Shown here one piece after another: positions 13,440-13,532 of a DNA stretch of 13,532 nucleotides (the stretch's first letter is position 1; the number at the start of each line of letters is the position of its first letter). The DNA is from an uncultured Bacteroides sp. (GTDB taxonomy: Bacteria > Bacteroidota > Bacteroidia > Bacteroidales > Bacteroidaceae): NCBI RefSeq assembly GCF_900547205.1, contig NZ_URFY01000077.1, positions 1 through 13,532 on the forward strand, given 5' to 3'. The translations under genes were made by a program, and so were the position numbers. The notes below the pieces were generated by a model. It was not told where the DNA came from, ran no database searches, and saw only the letters and a program-made list of their open reading frames with translations.

Positions 13440-13532
13440 ATGAGAACAAACTATCAAATTGCAAATAGTTCTTGGAACTACCATTATTTCTTAATAATGT
13501 TTTTCCCAATATTCTTTTGTATGTGTAATGAA
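13440..13532 (+). CDS. N-terminus of a probable secreted protein or lipoprotein (partial)
   Basis: ATG at 13440-13442 opens a frame that runs off the window (31 codons). After a polar start (MRTNYQIANSSWNYHY) comes the hydrophobic core FLIMFFPIFFCMC, followed by NE. This resembles a signal peptide, possibly with a lipobox-like cysteine (IFFC). A TAnnTTTG box in front supports it. The function cannot be told. A chance open frame is possible at this length. Confidence 0.5.
   Translation, partial: MRTNYQIANSSWNYHYFLIMFFPIFFCMCNE

Noticed and set aside
1..13532. CRISPR array, insertion sequence or prophage genes
   Set aside because: No repeat-spacer pattern, no transposase frame with terminal inverted repeats and no phage structural genes were seen on either strand.

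Overview
The window is a Bacteroidales (most likely Bacteroides) chromosome segment carrying an integrated mobilizable element of about 9.2 kb next to a tRNA-Leu gene, followed by ordinary housekeeping genes. The assignment rests on the Bacteroides-type -7 promoter boxes (TAnnTTTG) in front of most transcription units, a MobV relaxase with typical Bacteroides mobilization neighbours, AT-rich spacers without strong Shine-Dalgarno sequences, and RHS-type polymorphic toxin remnants. I name no species.

Layout. Positions 1-84 hold the 3' end of a gene that starts outside the window. From about 168 to 9367 lies the element. It has a tyrosine integrase at the left end reading inward, a DUF1016-type gene cut off after its N-terminal domain, and a strikingly AT-rich cargo block (about 1970-4000). 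The cargo contains an orphan immunity-like gene, a 5'-truncated RHS toxin tip and a second overlapping immunity candidate. A strong terminator closes the block. To its right, on the minus strand, runs the mobilization/replication operon in the order HTH (excisionase-like), AAA ATPase (RepA-like), Toprim primase-like protein, candidate oriT, MobV relaxase. A 302-aa protein of unknown function is at the right end. Copies of the motif AGTACAC, all in one orientation, sit at both ends (two left, three right), with an almost matching 19-bp core (one mismatch). They are my best candidates for att or integrase/excisionase arm sites.

Chromosomal right flank. A bidirectional terminator and tRNA-Leu(CAA) on the minus strand are followed by mannose-1-phosphate guanylyltransferase (plus strand) and a perfect 24-bp-arm bidirectional terminator. 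Next come a convergent AMP-forming acyl-CoA ligase and, upstream of it in the same operon, an XRE-cupin regulator. The start of a probable lipoprotein or secreted protein runs off the right edge.

How it works together (inference). The integrase and the HTH protein would insert and excise the element. The ATPase and primase would support replication of the circular or single-stranded form. MobV with the stem-loop upstream of its gene would allow transfer by a helper conjugative element. The cargo looks like the 3' tail of an rhs locus with the main rhs gene missing and two immunity genes kept, so its likely benefit is immunity against competitors' toxins. The most unusual non-coding signal is a pair of tandem 45-nt hairpins with a compensatory base-pair change and a shared TATATA-containing loop, plus a third smaller hairpin, between the ATPase and primase genes.
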